A DNA stretch of 44,612 bases, taken from NCBI GenBank assembly GCA_944385095.1, contig CALWVS010000017.1:1-44612 (forward strand), given 5' to 3'. The notes beneath the pieces were generated by a model, which saw only the letters and a program-made list of their open reading frames with translations, did no database searches and was not told the DNA's origin. Source of the stretch: an uncultured Oscillospiraceae bacterium. GTDB lineage: Bacteria > Bacillota > Clostridia > Oscillospirales > Oscillospiraceae. The position numbers were made by a program, and so were the translations under genes. Numbering within the stretch: the first letter of the stretch is position 1; the number at the start of each line of letters is the position of its first letter. Positions 9,026 through 17,917 of the stretch are shown here, in pieces.

Positions 9026-9960
9026 AACTTTCTTTGGGTACGAACATACAACGCAGAACACAAAAATGCACCCAAATCCCCCAAAATATTAATTCCTCGA
9101 ATCAATGCAAGAGAAATTGTAATTTCATCCAACCCTACTGTTGTTTGGGACAACATTGCCATCATTGTTACCTCTCTGACACCCAAGCCCCCTGGTGAAC
9201 CAGGTGTGATATATCCCAATAACCATGCAAATACATAGGCTCCTATCAAAAGAAACAAATTTGATGTAGAGAAAATATTTGGAAGAAAAATACTAAGCAC
9301 CATACAAAAATTGATTGCCTGTAACAGGTTACTAACTAGGTAGAAAAGGAGTGCAATTGCAAATTTACGAACCGCTCTCCAGCTTTTCAAACTCTGAATT
9401 TTAAGGGTGATATAACATTGAATCTTACCCCATGCACCTTTCTGGTATGCAACAATCCCCACAATACTAAGTAGAACAATCCCCACAATACCAACCAGAA
9501 GTAAGAATTTCAAATTTTCAAAAGAAATCAGGGACAGTGCCTTTGTTCCACCAAACACCATAGATAGAATCAAAGATGCCAAAATCACAAGTATAATTTC
9601 TAATAGAGATGCCAATGCCACGTTCCCATGATCTAAATGGTAGACCTGTGCCACCTGATTTCTTCCCACATACTGGAACACATTTCCAGGCAAATATTTC
9701 ATCAAGTTGGACTTTGTATAGTACATACAAACATTGGGGTAGCTCAAATTTTTTTCTTCTGTCACAGAAATCAACTGCATCCACGGCCACGGTGTACATA
9801 ATACAGTTGCTGTATATAGGAGTAGGACAGCTATCAAAATTGAAATCGCCCTTTGCGTAAACAGTCCACTGGTGTCGATTTCCATCGTGAACAGTTTATA
9901 AAAAATAAGAATAATGGCAATTCCTGTGACAACATTGCCCAGTACCTTAATATATTTCAT
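9022..9960 (-). CDS. Lysylphosphatidylglycerol synthase transmembrane/flippase-like family protein
   Basis: This 312-residue integral membrane protein has about eight hydrophobic segments. The conserved family landmarks are visible: KYLPGNVFQYVGRNQVA in the first half, and LGYITPGSPGGLGVREVTMM with the PG.PG.GG.RE core in the second. This family (UPF0104/AglD C-terminal/MprF membrane half) is thought to move lipid-linked or lipid head-group substrates across the membrane. It lies directly downstream of a GT2 polyprenyl-phosphate glycosyltransferase and a GT-C-like protein, so here it may flip a polyprenyl-phosphate-sugar. That role is inferred from position, since no GtrA-type flippase is present. 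Its start is 34 nt after the GT2 stop. Confidence 0.85.
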   Translation of the reverse strand: MKYIKVLGNVVTGIAIILIFYKLFTMEIDTSGLFTQRAISILIAVLLLYTATVLCTPWPWMQLISVTEEKNLSYPNVCMYYTKSNLMKYLPGNVFQYVGRNQVAQVYHLDHGNVALASLLEIILVILASLILSMVFGGTKALSLISFENLKFLLLVGIVGIVLLSIVGIVAYQKGAWGKIQCYITLKIQSLKSWRAVRKFAIALLFYLVSNLLQAINFCMVLSIFLPNIFSTSNLFLLIGAYVFAWLLGYITPGSPGGLGVREVTMMAMLSQTTVGLDEITISLALIRGINILGDLGAFLCSALYVRTQRKL

Positions 9961-9994
9961 GGATTACTCTAATTCCTTTCAGTGCTACAACCCT

Positions 9995-10951
9995 TCATTT
10001 GTGCTGCTCATCCTGACTACACTCAAGTTTTCTCACTCGATACTGTACATCCTGCAAGATTTTTCGGTTTGCAGCAATCACATCACCCAAAAGACCCACA
10101 ACAATACTCTGAAACCCTGCCAGCATCAGCACAGCCGCTAAAATAAGAGACTGAGTATGACCACCACCTGAACCTGTCAGGAAGAAATACAGAAATCTGG
10201 CTCCCAGTACAACACCAAAAAACAGCATAATGCCGCCCATCATACTAAAGAACCGTAGGGGTTTGTACATTAGGAATGAACGAATGATGACCGTAGAGGA
10301 GCGTTTCATATACCGCCACATACTGCTGAACAGACGGGATGGACGTGTCTCCCCATTGGTACGGATGGGCACAGAAGTCATTGCCAGTTTGTCATGCCCT
10401 GCCTGAATAATAGTTTCCAGTGTGTATGTATACTCATTGACCACATTCAGCCGCAGAGCAGCTTCACGGGAGTAGGCACGGAAGCCGCTGGGTGCATCGG
10501 GGATATCCGTCCCCGATGCCACACGTACCACCCAACTGCCCAGATGCTGAAACTTCTTTTTCTTCCAGGAAAAATGCTCTGTCTCATCAATGGGACGCTC
10601 GCCAATGACAATATCAGCCTTGTTTTCCAGAATGGGACGTACCAGTTTTTCAATATCTGCACCGCAGTACTGGTTATCTGCATCGGTATTGACAATAATA
10701 TCCGCCCCCAGATGCAGACAGGCATCCAACCCAGCCATAAAACCCTTGGCAAGTCCTTTGTTCCGTTTAAAATTGACCACATGATGGAAACCCAGTTCTT
10801 TTGCCACCTCTACCGTGCGGTCTTTGCTGCCGTCATTGATAATAAGATACTCGATTTCATCAATGCCGTCAATATGCTTGGGCAAATCATTATAAGTAAT
10901 ACCCAGTGTCTCTTCCTCGTTATAACAAGGAACTTGAATGATTAGTTTCAT
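9995..10951 (-). CDS. GT2 glycosyltransferase, polyprenyl-phosphate sugar synthase type (GtrB/DPM1-like)
   Basis: This 318-residue protein has a GT-A domain at residues 1-~225 and two hydrophobic helices after it (LRFFSMMGGIMLFFGVVLGA and LILAAVLMLAGFQSIVVGLL). The motifs are VPCYNEEETL, YLIINDGSKDRT, FKRNKGLAKGFMAGLDA and NTDADNQYC, where the DAD motif binds metal. DAPSGFRAYSREAAL follows. This arrangement matches dolichol- and undecaprenyl-phosphate glycosyltransferases that load one sugar on a polyprenyl phosphate at the inner membrane face. The next two genes encode a flippase-like membrane protein and, upstream, a GT-C-like protein, so the three probably form a side-chain glycosylation unit. 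The C-terminal tail is charged and cytoplasmic. Confidence 0.88.
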   Translation of the reverse strand: MKLIIQVPCYNEEETLGITYNDLPKHIDGIDEIEYLIINDGSKDRTVEVAKELGFHHVVNFKRNKGLAKGFMAGLDACLHLGADIIVNTDADNQYCGADIEKLVRPILENKADIVIGERPIDETEHFSWKKKKFQHLGSWVVRVASGTDIPDAPSGFRAYSREAALRLNVVNEYTYTLETIIQAGHDKLAMTSVPIRTNGETRPSRLFSSMWRYMKRSSTVIIRSFLMYKPLRFFSMMGGIMLFFGVVLGARFLYFFLTGSGGGHTQSLILAAVLMLAGFQSIVVGLLGDVIAANRKILQDVQYRVRKLECSQDEQHK

Positions 10952-10969
10952 ATTTAAGCACCCATCTTT

Positions 10970-13174
10970 TTATTTTGATGATAAAGTAATGTCTTCTATG
11001 CTGCAAATCACACCTTCATTTACATAGAGACGAAATTCGCAGTTCGAAACATCATCTTCTAAAGTAAATGTTATATCAATATTAAATGTATTTCCATTTG
11101 TGAATTGTTGTAAATTTACATACTTACTAACTTGTTTTTTTCCACCGCCATACACAATATCAAAATAGCTATCATTTGTAAATGTACCAGATTCATACTC
11201 ACCCTTAATATTAATCTGGTATTCTCCTGCTCTTAGTGATATATATGGTCCATAGATAAGAAAACCTTGTTCCCCAGTAGAATGTATGCAGTTATCCGTT
11301 TTTATTCCAACTTGTGTGGAGAAATCGAGTTGGTATGACTTCGTTTCTCCACAACTATTCTTTGTCTCAAAACTGTATTCATTACAGAGTAATGTATTTA
11401 ACTCATCTCCACAAATCCAAATAAAATCCATTTCTGTATTTAGATTGTCATCTATCATGCGATAGCAATTATTATACCTATGGTCCAAACCTATATCTGT
11501 AGTAGAAACAATTATGCTATTTTCTTCCACTGGTTCTGCAGTTACTATATTATAAACCTTAGCCTTTGGTAATGAAAATTGTAGCATACTATCACTCCAA
11601 GGCTTCTTTTGATCTGGATCATGATAATAAATAGGCATCCCATATTTTTCAAAATCGATTTCACCTAAAATCTCTTGGATAGTCCCTACTTTTTCATAGT
11701 CTTTTGTATTATTGGGAAGAATCATTTGTGTAGCATTATATCCATATACATATAGAAAAGCAATAAGTAAAATAATGGATGAAGTAATCACGCCTTTCCT
11801 ATATGTAAAAAATAAAAAGAGCACACATACAAGCAAAACTACAAGAGATAGTCGTCCAAAATCAACTTGAGTAATAAAATCAACTGGATTATCACCAATA
11901 AAAGGTAAAATATTCATTAAAGGTATATTTGCAATACTGTTTTTTTCATTAACCATTGGTGCAACAAATATGGTCGTTGCTAAGGAAATCAATATCACAA
12001 TCAGTAAAGTAGCCCACCTTGTAGTATGAGTAATCAACTCGCTTCTTTTCGTTAGTAACACAAGACATGAAAACACTATAAAACCCAAAGTGTGGGAGAA
12101 GTAACGAATGTATATGGGATAATCCCCTCTGGATGACGGATTCTTAAACGTCCCCGATAAAAAGGTGACACTAATTGCCAATGCACCTAAAAAAAGCAAT
12201 GCAGAAAATACAAAAATGATATATTCATTTTTACTTAGTTGACATGATTTTTGCTTGACAAAAAGTATACACATAATTATAGCAAACAGAATCAGTAATC
12301 CATATGTTGACATGGCTGCTGAATAAATTTGACCCAATACCCCACACAAGTTACCTGGCAGATTTTCTAAAGAAAATATATTTGCTAATCTAGGCAAAAT
12401 AGAACTGGATGTATTATTTAAAGTCTTTCCTTCTGCAAGCCAAAGGTTATTTACCAGATATTCCTTTAATGACAAATACCCTGCACTTGATAGCAGAAAA
12501 CTACAAGAAAAGGCAATATAGTTCACAAGACTACATTTACAAACAACATGATACCCTATTATGAGTATTAAAGCTACTGCGATAATTCCTAATGCACGTC
12601 CATGAACCGAATAGGAATATATAAGTAATGCTGCATATATAATACTAAATACTGTCTTTTGTATTTTGTTTTCATTGGAAGCCAAAAAAAGTGTAATAAT
12701 CAAAAACACCCAAGGCAGGACCGATAATGTTGTTTCATACCAAAGCCATTTTGTAAATGAGGTATAGGTTGAAAACAAACCAATACACATTGATAACACA
12801 ACTGAAGTTTTTCTGTCTATATTTAGATACTTTATTAATATATAGTAGACAATTAAAGGAATTATTGACAATAAAATTGAATTTTCTACTCCCATTAATT
12901 TGTATCTTAATACAGGATCATCAGTTAAAAGATATATTGGAATATATAACAAAGACTGACCATAACCATAATATGAAATATTTTGAATCAACCCACTCCA
13001 ATTTTCACCTGTAAGAAATGCCGCTGATGCAAGCACCCCCATTTCATCAGTCGAAATATGCAGCATTTTCATTTGAAGAGCTACTATTAAGTGTACAACT
13101 AATGTAACCAAAAATATCCCACTGTATGTCATTATATTTCCTGTGGAAAAATTTATACTTTTTCTTTCAATCAC
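10970..13174 (-). CDS. Large multi-pass membrane protein, probable GT-C type glycosyltransferase with C-terminal extracellular domain
   Basis: This 734-residue protein has roughly a dozen hydrophobic segments in residues 15-490, then about 240 mostly hydrophilic residues rich in aromatic and beta-type sequence. The first long loop contains HISTDEMGVLASAAF, whose acidic pair resembles the catalytic loop of GT-C enzymes that use polyprenyl-phosphate sugars. NISYYGYGQSLLYIPIYLLT follows. The start is GTG with AAGGAG 9 nt upstream. No family name is obvious, so the GT-C assignment rests on topology, the acidic loop and the GT2 gene 18 nt downstream. The C-terminal domain may bind the acceptor glycan. 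It is strikingly AT-rich compared with the ugd and gmd genes. Confidence 0.6.
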   Translation of the reverse strand: MIERKSINFSTGNIMTYSGIFLVTLVVHLIVALQMKMLHISTDEMGVLASAAFLTGENWSGLIQNISYYGYGQSLLYIPIYLLTDDPVLRYKLMGVENSILLSIIPLIVYYILIKYLNIDRKTSVVLSMCIGLFSTYTSFTKWLWYETTLSVLPWVFLIITLFLASNENKIQKTVFSIIYAALLIYSYSVHGRALGIIAVALILIIGYHVVCKCSLVNYIAFSCSFLLSSAGYLSLKEYLVNNLWLAEGKTLNNTSSSILPRLANIFSLENLPGNLCGVLGQIYSAAMSTYGLLILFAIIMCILFVKQKSCQLSKNEYIIFVFSALLFLGALAISVTFLSGTFKNPSSRGDYPIYIRYFSHTLGFIVFSCLVLLTKRSELITHTTRWATLLIVILISLATTIFVAPMVNEKNSIANIPLMNILPFIGDNPVDFITQVDFGRLSLVVLLVCVLFLFFTYRKGVITSSIILLIAFLYVYGYNATQMILPNNTKDYEKVGTIQEILGEIDFEKYGMPIYYHDPDQKKPWSDSMLQFSLPKAKVYNIVTAEPVEENSIIVSTTDIGLDHRYNNCYRMIDDNLNTEMDFIWICGDELNTLLCNEYSFETKNSCGETKSYQLDFSTQVGIKTDNCIHSTGEQGFLIYGPYISLRAGEYQINIKGEYESGTFTNDSYFDIVYGGGKKQVSKYVNLQQFTNGNTFNIDITFTLEDDVSNCEFRLYVNEGVICSIEDITLSSK

Positions 13175-13208
13175 AATTTATATCTCCTTCTTAAACATAC
13201 ACCACTCA

Positions 13209-15725
13209 TCACTTCAAAAACGCCAGCACCTTTGCAATGTTTTTGCAATCTTCATCTGTAAAAGAGTTGTGATTCAAATCCTCCTTGATGCGGTAGAGCA
13301 TTTCTTCTGATACACCTTTACAGACTGGTTTTTCAATCACTGCCCGATACTGCTGTGCAATCACATTCAAATCCAGACATTCCTCAGCAAAAGTTCTCGC
13401 TGCCTGCTCCAACGTATTCCGTTTCTCTGGATTCTCATATAACTCCTTCATTGCCTGATAGATGGCTTCCACCTCTTGCTTTTCATTCATTGTCTCTACA
13501 GAGGGGAGTTTTACACATACTTCATCTGGAATCTCTGCAAAACTACCAATATCGTTGACAACCACACACTTTCCCTTACCCAAAATCCGCATCAAACTGC
13601 CACTGGTTTCTCCATTATAAGGCCAACGCAAATTGAGGCATACATCTGAGGCATCAATATACTGGCGGAACTCCTCCAACTCAGTATATCCTGTCACCTG
13701 TATCCGGTCAGAAATTTCTAGTTTTTTTATAAGTTGTTGGAATTTAGGAGCCAATGCACTGTCTAATTTCCCTACGAAAACGAACTTGATCTCTTTATGT
13801 TCCGCTGCCAGTTTTGCAAAAGCTTTTACAATGGGCAATGCTCTCTTTGTTTCATGAATGTGTCCAAAGGCTGCAAATATAAACTGCTCCTTTGAAAAAC
13901 CAAGTTCTTTTTTTGTAATAAAGCTGTCAACCAGTGGCTCAATTCTAACATAAGACTGAATATGTGATACATCCCGTCCGACATCTCGTCTCAACAACTT
14001 TTCTTTGGCTTCTTGACTGTGAACAATGATTTTATTGGCGTAGTTACTTAAAAATCCGTTTATTTCCATCTCATGAATTTTCAAACCACCACCTTTTCCA
14101 ACTGAGCTTAGATACTGTTCCACCTCTGCCTGTGTAAAATCTTCTAACAGCAGTTTTCTATATTGCTCAATATCATTTTTATTCCGTGCCAATGCCTCAA
14201 ACTGGGCAACGCCATGAAGATTATAGTCATGGAGCACCATAGTTCCACCATATGTTTGAATATAGTCCCACATATAGATGTGATACTCAGAGTTTCCCAC
14301 CTGAAACACTGTATCCACATATTCTGGTTGATGAATCTTATATTGCGTATGTACACGACAGGTTATATTATCTGGCAGCTTATAATCTACCTGATAACCA
14401 GTATCTACATAGACATCTATATCAAAATATTGACTCAGTGCATCAAGAATATCTGCACTATAATCAGAAATACCTGACTGTAGTGGGGGAAGTGGGGTAA
14501 AAAATGCAATCTTTTTCTTAGAATTACTTACTTCCTTTACAGGAATTTCCAGTTCACTGATAAAGTGTACTGTATCAGCTGCAACCTTTTTCCATTGGAA
14601 TAGGGGCAACCGCTGCTGTCCCAATTCGTTCAATTCTTTCAGCTTTGCAGGCTGTAAGGCAGCTTCCAAACCTTTGGCAATATCATCAATGGAGTGTGGA
14701 TCAACCAAAACAGCAGCCTCTCCTCCAATTTGCCCAAGACTGGAATTGTTGGAGGTCAAAACAGGGGTACCACATGCCCATGCCTCTACCACAGGTAAAC
14801 CAAATCCTTCATAAACAGAGGGAAATGCCACCAAAGAGGCAAGGTTATAAAAAGCAACCAATTCCTCATTGCTGACAAAGTTCGTCAGCACCACACGCCC
14901 CTTCAAGCCACATTTTTCTGCCAATTCTGTATATCGTTTCACTGCTGCTTTTTGCAACTTACAGACAATGACTAACTGATAGTTCTGGATCAGCTCTCTT
15001 GGCAGCTTGCCAAAGGCAGAAATCAAACCAGCGATATTTTTTCTCTCATCATCGCCACCAGTACACATGACAAAAGGACTATCAATTTTAAATTTTTTAT
15101 ACAGCTCATTCTTTTGCTGTTGTGACACCTGAATTTTCTTGAATTTCTCTCCCGGAGCACCCCAAATCACATGGATATTTTCACCAGAAAAATTGAGATG
15201 GTTCATCAGGTCATCTTTGACACTTTGGGAAATGACTAGGAGTTCATCTGCCCAAGAGAGCTGCTCCAGCTTCTCCAAATACCAACCCATATCCTCCTTG
15301 CGTGGGAAGTAGTGGTCTTTCATGACATAGGGAATAATATCATAGACAATGGTTACTACCTTAGTTTCAGCAAACCACTCCTTTTGATAAGTTGGATACT
15401 GTGCATCAAATGGACTTGTAATAATGAACACATCAATTTTATGTCTACGAATATAGGCACGCACCAATTCCCCATAAATAGTCTGCATATCACGCAAAGG
15501 GAAAAAACGCCCTTCATGAATACACAAAAAATCCTCACGCTTGAGTTTTCCCTGTGTAACCTCTTTCTGAAAATAGTCTGTATCTTCTAAAACATTAAAG
15601 AAAAAATACTCATTTATATCATCTTGCTCTAATATAGTGGAAAATAGATCCAGAGCATAGTTCCCAATCCCTCTATTTTTCGACATTGCACCTAACAGGG
15701 CAATGGAATCAAATGCAATTCTCAT
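13209..15725 (-). CDS. Two-domain GT4 glycosyltransferase (two GT-B modules in one chain)
   Basis: This 838-residue protein contains two complete GT4-type modules. Module 1 (residues 1-~390) has SKNRGIGNYALDLF, VMCTGGDDERKNIAGLISAF and PSVYEGFGLPVVEAWACGTP, the classic EX7E region. Module 2 (about 405-838) starts KIAFFTPLPPLQSGISDYS, a typical acceptor-side N-terminus. It continues with AAFGHIHETKRALPIVKAF and a catalytic region around YNGETSGSLMRILGKGKC that is less canonical. Such double enzymes commonly build the repeating unit of polymannose or rhamnan chains exported by ABC transporters. Its ATG overlap is with the methyltransferase gene upstream (ATGA). I infer it is a main polymerase of the locus. 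Confidence 0.88.
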   Translation of the reverse strand: MRIAFDSIALLGAMSKNRGIGNYALDLFSTILEQDDINEYFFFNVLEDTDYFQKEVTQGKLKREDFLCIHEGRFFPLRDMQTIYGELVRAYIRRHKIDVFIITSPFDAQYPTYQKEWFAETKVVTIVYDIIPYVMKDHYFPRKEDMGWYLEKLEQLSWADELLVISQSVKDDLMNHLNFSGENIHVIWGAPGEKFKKIQVSQQQKNELYKKFKIDSPFVMCTGGDDERKNIAGLISAFGKLPRELIQNYQLVIVCKLQKAAVKRYTELAEKCGLKGRVVLTNFVSNEELVAFYNLASLVAFPSVYEGFGLPVVEAWACGTPVLTSNNSSLGQIGGEAAVLVDPHSIDDIAKGLEAALQPAKLKELNELGQQRLPLFQWKKVAADTVHFISELEIPVKEVSNSKKKIAFFTPLPPLQSGISDYSADILDALSQYFDIDVYVDTGYQVDYKLPDNITCRVHTQYKIHQPEYVDTVFQVGNSEYHIYMWDYIQTYGGTMVLHDYNLHGVAQFEALARNKNDIEQYRKLLLEDFTQAEVEQYLSSVGKGGGLKIHEMEINGFLSNYANKIIVHSQEAKEKLLRRDVGRDVSHIQSYVRIEPLVDSFITKKELGFSKEQFIFAAFGHIHETKRALPIVKAFAKLAAEHKEIKFVFVGKLDSALAPKFQQLIKKLEISDRIQVTGYTELEEFRQYIDASDVCLNLRWPYNGETSGSLMRILGKGKCVVVNDIGSFAEIPDEVCVKLPSVETMNEKQEVEAIYQAMKELYENPEKRNTLEQAARTFAEECLDLNVIAQQYRAVIEKPVCKGVSEEMLYRIKEDLNHNSFTDEDCKNIAKVLAFLK

Positions 15726-17260
15726 TCCAGCACCTCAGCAATCTGCTCTTTATCTAGGAAAATGGAGTTAATTCCTGTAAAAGCGTATTCGATATAATTT
15801 TTACTTGCCATAAAGTCAACAATCTCCTGATTTTTCAAACCAACCACCAGATGTTTTCTATATGGAATGGTCTCAATAATCATAATAAGGGGTCTGTGTT
15901 TGTTGAAATCAATAGAGTTTAGGATATTCATTTCCTCTCCCTCAATGTCTAAATTGACAATCGTGGGGGTTTTATCAAAATAGGTATCCAAAATCTCATC
16001 TACCGTAATGGTCTTTACTGGTACAACCTGTTCAATCTTCAAAACAGGATTTTCTCTTATTGCTGCTTCTGCACCTTCCTTATCTGGTGTAGACAGACCA
16101 TCCCCATTGAGGACATAAAAATCCACCGTTTCCCCACTGGTACTGGCAATGCAGCGATTCAAAATCACATCTCCGCTCCGATAGAACTTTAGCTCTCCAA
16201 TCAAAGCAGGATTTGCCTCTACCAACACACCACGCACACCTTTTTGATAGAAGTGGTATGTATTGCTGTATAGTTTTGCATGGTTAGCACCTAAATCTAG
16301 GTAGGTGACATCCTCTAATTTCTTACCAAGAACTCTGGCGATATACTCAGAAATCATGTCCTCACCACTTTGAGCAGTTGATTTTTTCATGACCTGCTCA
16401 TTAGAAACTACCTCTGCAAAAGCTCCCTGCTCTCTCAACTCCTGTAACTGCTCTCTTGCCTCACAAAGCTGCTGTAGCATTTCATTCATTTGCTGTTGCA
16501 TACTTTGTTGCTGCTGTTCCATCTGAGATTTTGCAGTAGCATAGTTTTGATTTTGCTCATCAAGTAAGCTTGTAACCTCTTGAATTTGTGTTTTCAGTGC
16601 TTGCTTTTCCTGCTCTAACAAAGAAATCTGTCCAGAAAAATCGCTCTGCTTCTGCTGTAATTTATCCAGTTGTTGTGTCATGCCACTTTGTTCCTGCTGC
16701 AAAACATCCAGTTGTTGCGTCATGCCACTTTGTTCCTGCTGCAAAACATCCAGTTGTTGCGTCATGCCACTTTGTTCCTGCTGTAATTGTGTAATATAAG
16801 TGGTATGTTGTATCTCAATATTCTCCACACTCTTTAATTTCTCTGTTTGATATTGAATACGCTCCAAAGATGCTCTTTGTAGTTGACAAAGCCGACCGAT
16901 TGCAGGTGTAACTGCATTATTAAATTCTGTCTGTTGGTTACAAATAGGCTCAATATACCATTTCAAACACTTACGAACCACTCGTTTGCCAAATACAATA
17001 AATTTGCCAATAATAGCACGGCAGGAGTAGATGTGTCTAAACGCATAATTTTCTCTATTTGTATCCATTTTTCTTAGATACCTATCTAATTCTACAAAGT
17101 GCTGCTCTATTTGTTGACTATCCACACCCTGCTCTATCTTCTCAACCGTTACTTGATTGATTTGGGTTGTCTGCTGAACAGGTGGAACCTCTCCATCTGT
17201 ATAATAAATGGGGTATTTTCCTGTTAATTTTCCCCAAATAATTTGTTCTTCCAGAGACAT
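15722..17260 (-). CDS. Coiled-coil protein with C-terminal FkbM-family methyltransferase domain
   Basis: About 512 residues. Residues 1-~110 are a mixed N-terminal region, ~110-280 a long Gln/Glu-rich coiled coil, and ~295-500 an FkbM methyltransferase domain. The last has SAQSGEDMISEYIARVLG, VTYLDLGANHAKLYSNTY for SAM binding, VRGVLVEANP, and PTIVNLDIEGEEMNILNSID. The coil contains three exact or near-exact copies of the 14-residue unit LQQEQSGMTQQLDV plus a fourth diverged copy. The chosen ATG at 17260 has AAGGAG 11 nt upstream; a longer in-frame extension would run back into the previous gene. It sits between the Wzm/Wzt genes and a double GT4 enzyme. By analogy with WbdD, I infer end-capping of the glycan, with the coil possibly affecting chain length. 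Confidence 0.82.
   Translation of the reverse strand: MSLEEQIIWGKLTGKYPIYYTDGEVPPVQQTTQINQVTVEKIEQGVDSQQIEQHFVELDRYLRKMDTNRENYAFRHIYSCRAIIGKFIVFGKRVVRKCLKWYIEPICNQQTEFNNAVTPAIGRLCQLQRASLERIQYQTEKLKSVENIEIQHTTYITQLQQEQSGMTQQLDVLQQEQSGMTQQLDVLQQEQSGMTQQLDKLQQKQSDFSGQISLLEQEKQALKTQIQEVTSLLDEQNQNYATAKSQMEQQQQSMQQQMNEMLQQLCEAREQLQELREQGAFAEVVSNEQVMKKSTAQSGEDMISEYIARVLGKKLEDVTYLDLGANHAKLYSNTYHFYQKGVRGVLVEANPALIGELKFYRSGDVILNRCIASTSGETVDFYVLNGDGLSTPDKEGAEAAIRENPVLKIEQVVPVKTITVDEILDTYFDKTPTIVNLDIEGEEMNILNSIDFNKHRPLIMIIETIPYRKHLVVGLKNQEIVDFMASKNYIEYAFTGINSIFLDKEQIAEVLE
16667..16790 (-). repeat. In-frame 42-bp tandem repeat, about three copies
   Basis: The unit, read on the plus strand, begins CCAGTTGTTGCGTCATGCCA and repeats every 42 bp almost without mismatch for about three units (edges approximate to a base or so). 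It encodes the 14-residue, two-heptad unit LQQEQSGMTQQLDV in the coiled coil of the methyltransferase gene. Because the unit is a multiple of three and of the heptad, copy-number change by slippage would lengthen or shorten the coil in steps of about 2 nm without breaking the frame. Confidence 0.9.
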
Positions 17261-17276
17261 ATTACACCATTCTCCT

Positions 17277-17912
17277 TTATCCTGCGTTATACTTCCCTCT
17301 TTTTTGCATATATGCGTAGATAATTGTAGCACCCAAAAGGAAACCAAACACCAAAACTGCTATCCACATAGGGGTTGTGATTTTAGGCATGGCTATTTTC
17401 TCATAGACCTTCAATCCTTCAATCTGATATTCTGCCAGATTCACTGTAAAAAATCTCAATTCCCCTGTTTCTGGTGCAGCATCTCCTGGTGAAAGTTCAA
17501 TTGAGATTTCATTGAATCCCTCTTGCAGTACCACATGATATTCTTGCTCTGGGTTATCATAATTGGATTCATAATTGTATAAGTCTACAATTAAGGTATT
17601 TCCTGCAAATTTTGTGGGACATTCTATCTGAAATTGGATGCTTAAACACTCTACATCTTTGAAAGACAAAGCCCCACTGTAACCTGCCACAGCCCCTTCC
17701 ACTGCATTATAAAAAGACAAGGCTGTCTCTGTGGCATCCACACCCATTTCTGTCATAGGCACAAAATCTTCTATCTGCACCACTGGCTGACTGGTATCAA
17801 TCTGATATGGCACAGGACCTCTTGCATGGCTAATTACATTCAGCAACGAGAAATAAAACACAATGAGTTCTACAATAATAATCCATTTTAGCTTTGCTTT
17901 TTTCGTCTCCAT
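17277..17912 (-). CDS. Unknown membrane-anchored extracytoplasmic protein with helices at both ends
   Basis: About 211 residues. The N-terminal hydrophobic segment is IIIVELIVFYFSLLNVIS and the C-terminal one is MWIAVLVFGFLLGATIIYAY, followed by a short basic tail. This gives a loop of about 140 residues outside the cell. The loop is acidic and looks beta-rich (IQFQIECPTKFAGNTLIVDL, YHVVLQEGFNEISIELSPG), reminiscent of a jelly-roll sugar-binding module, though no named domain is evident. The ATG at 17921 overlaps the wzt stop but lies directly after GGGGGG; the ATG at 17912 has better spacing. It sits between the transporter ATPase and the methyltransferase, so a link to export, chain-length sensing or attachment is plausible. 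I do not recognise it. Confidence 0.65.
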   Translation of the reverse strand: METKKAKLKWIIIVELIVFYFSLLNVISHARGPVPYQIDTSQPVVQIEDFVPMTEMGVDATETALSFYNAVEGAVAGYSGALSFKDVECLSIQFQIECPTKFAGNTLIVDLYNYESNYDNPEQEYHVVLQEGFNEISIELSPGDAAPETGELRFFTVNLAEYQIEGLKVYEKIAMPKITTPMWIAVLVFGFLLGATIIYAYMQKRGKYNAG

Positions 17913-17917
17913 ATGTT

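Noticed and set aside
16667-16790. Repeats as a CRISPR array
   Set aside because: The units are directly adjacent with no spacers, are in frame, and encode heptads of a coiled coil.
16588-16794. Plus-strand reading frame with repeated VVASCHFVPAAKHP units
   Set aside because: It is only the antisense of the coiled-coil repeat, without a ribosome-binding site or promoter.
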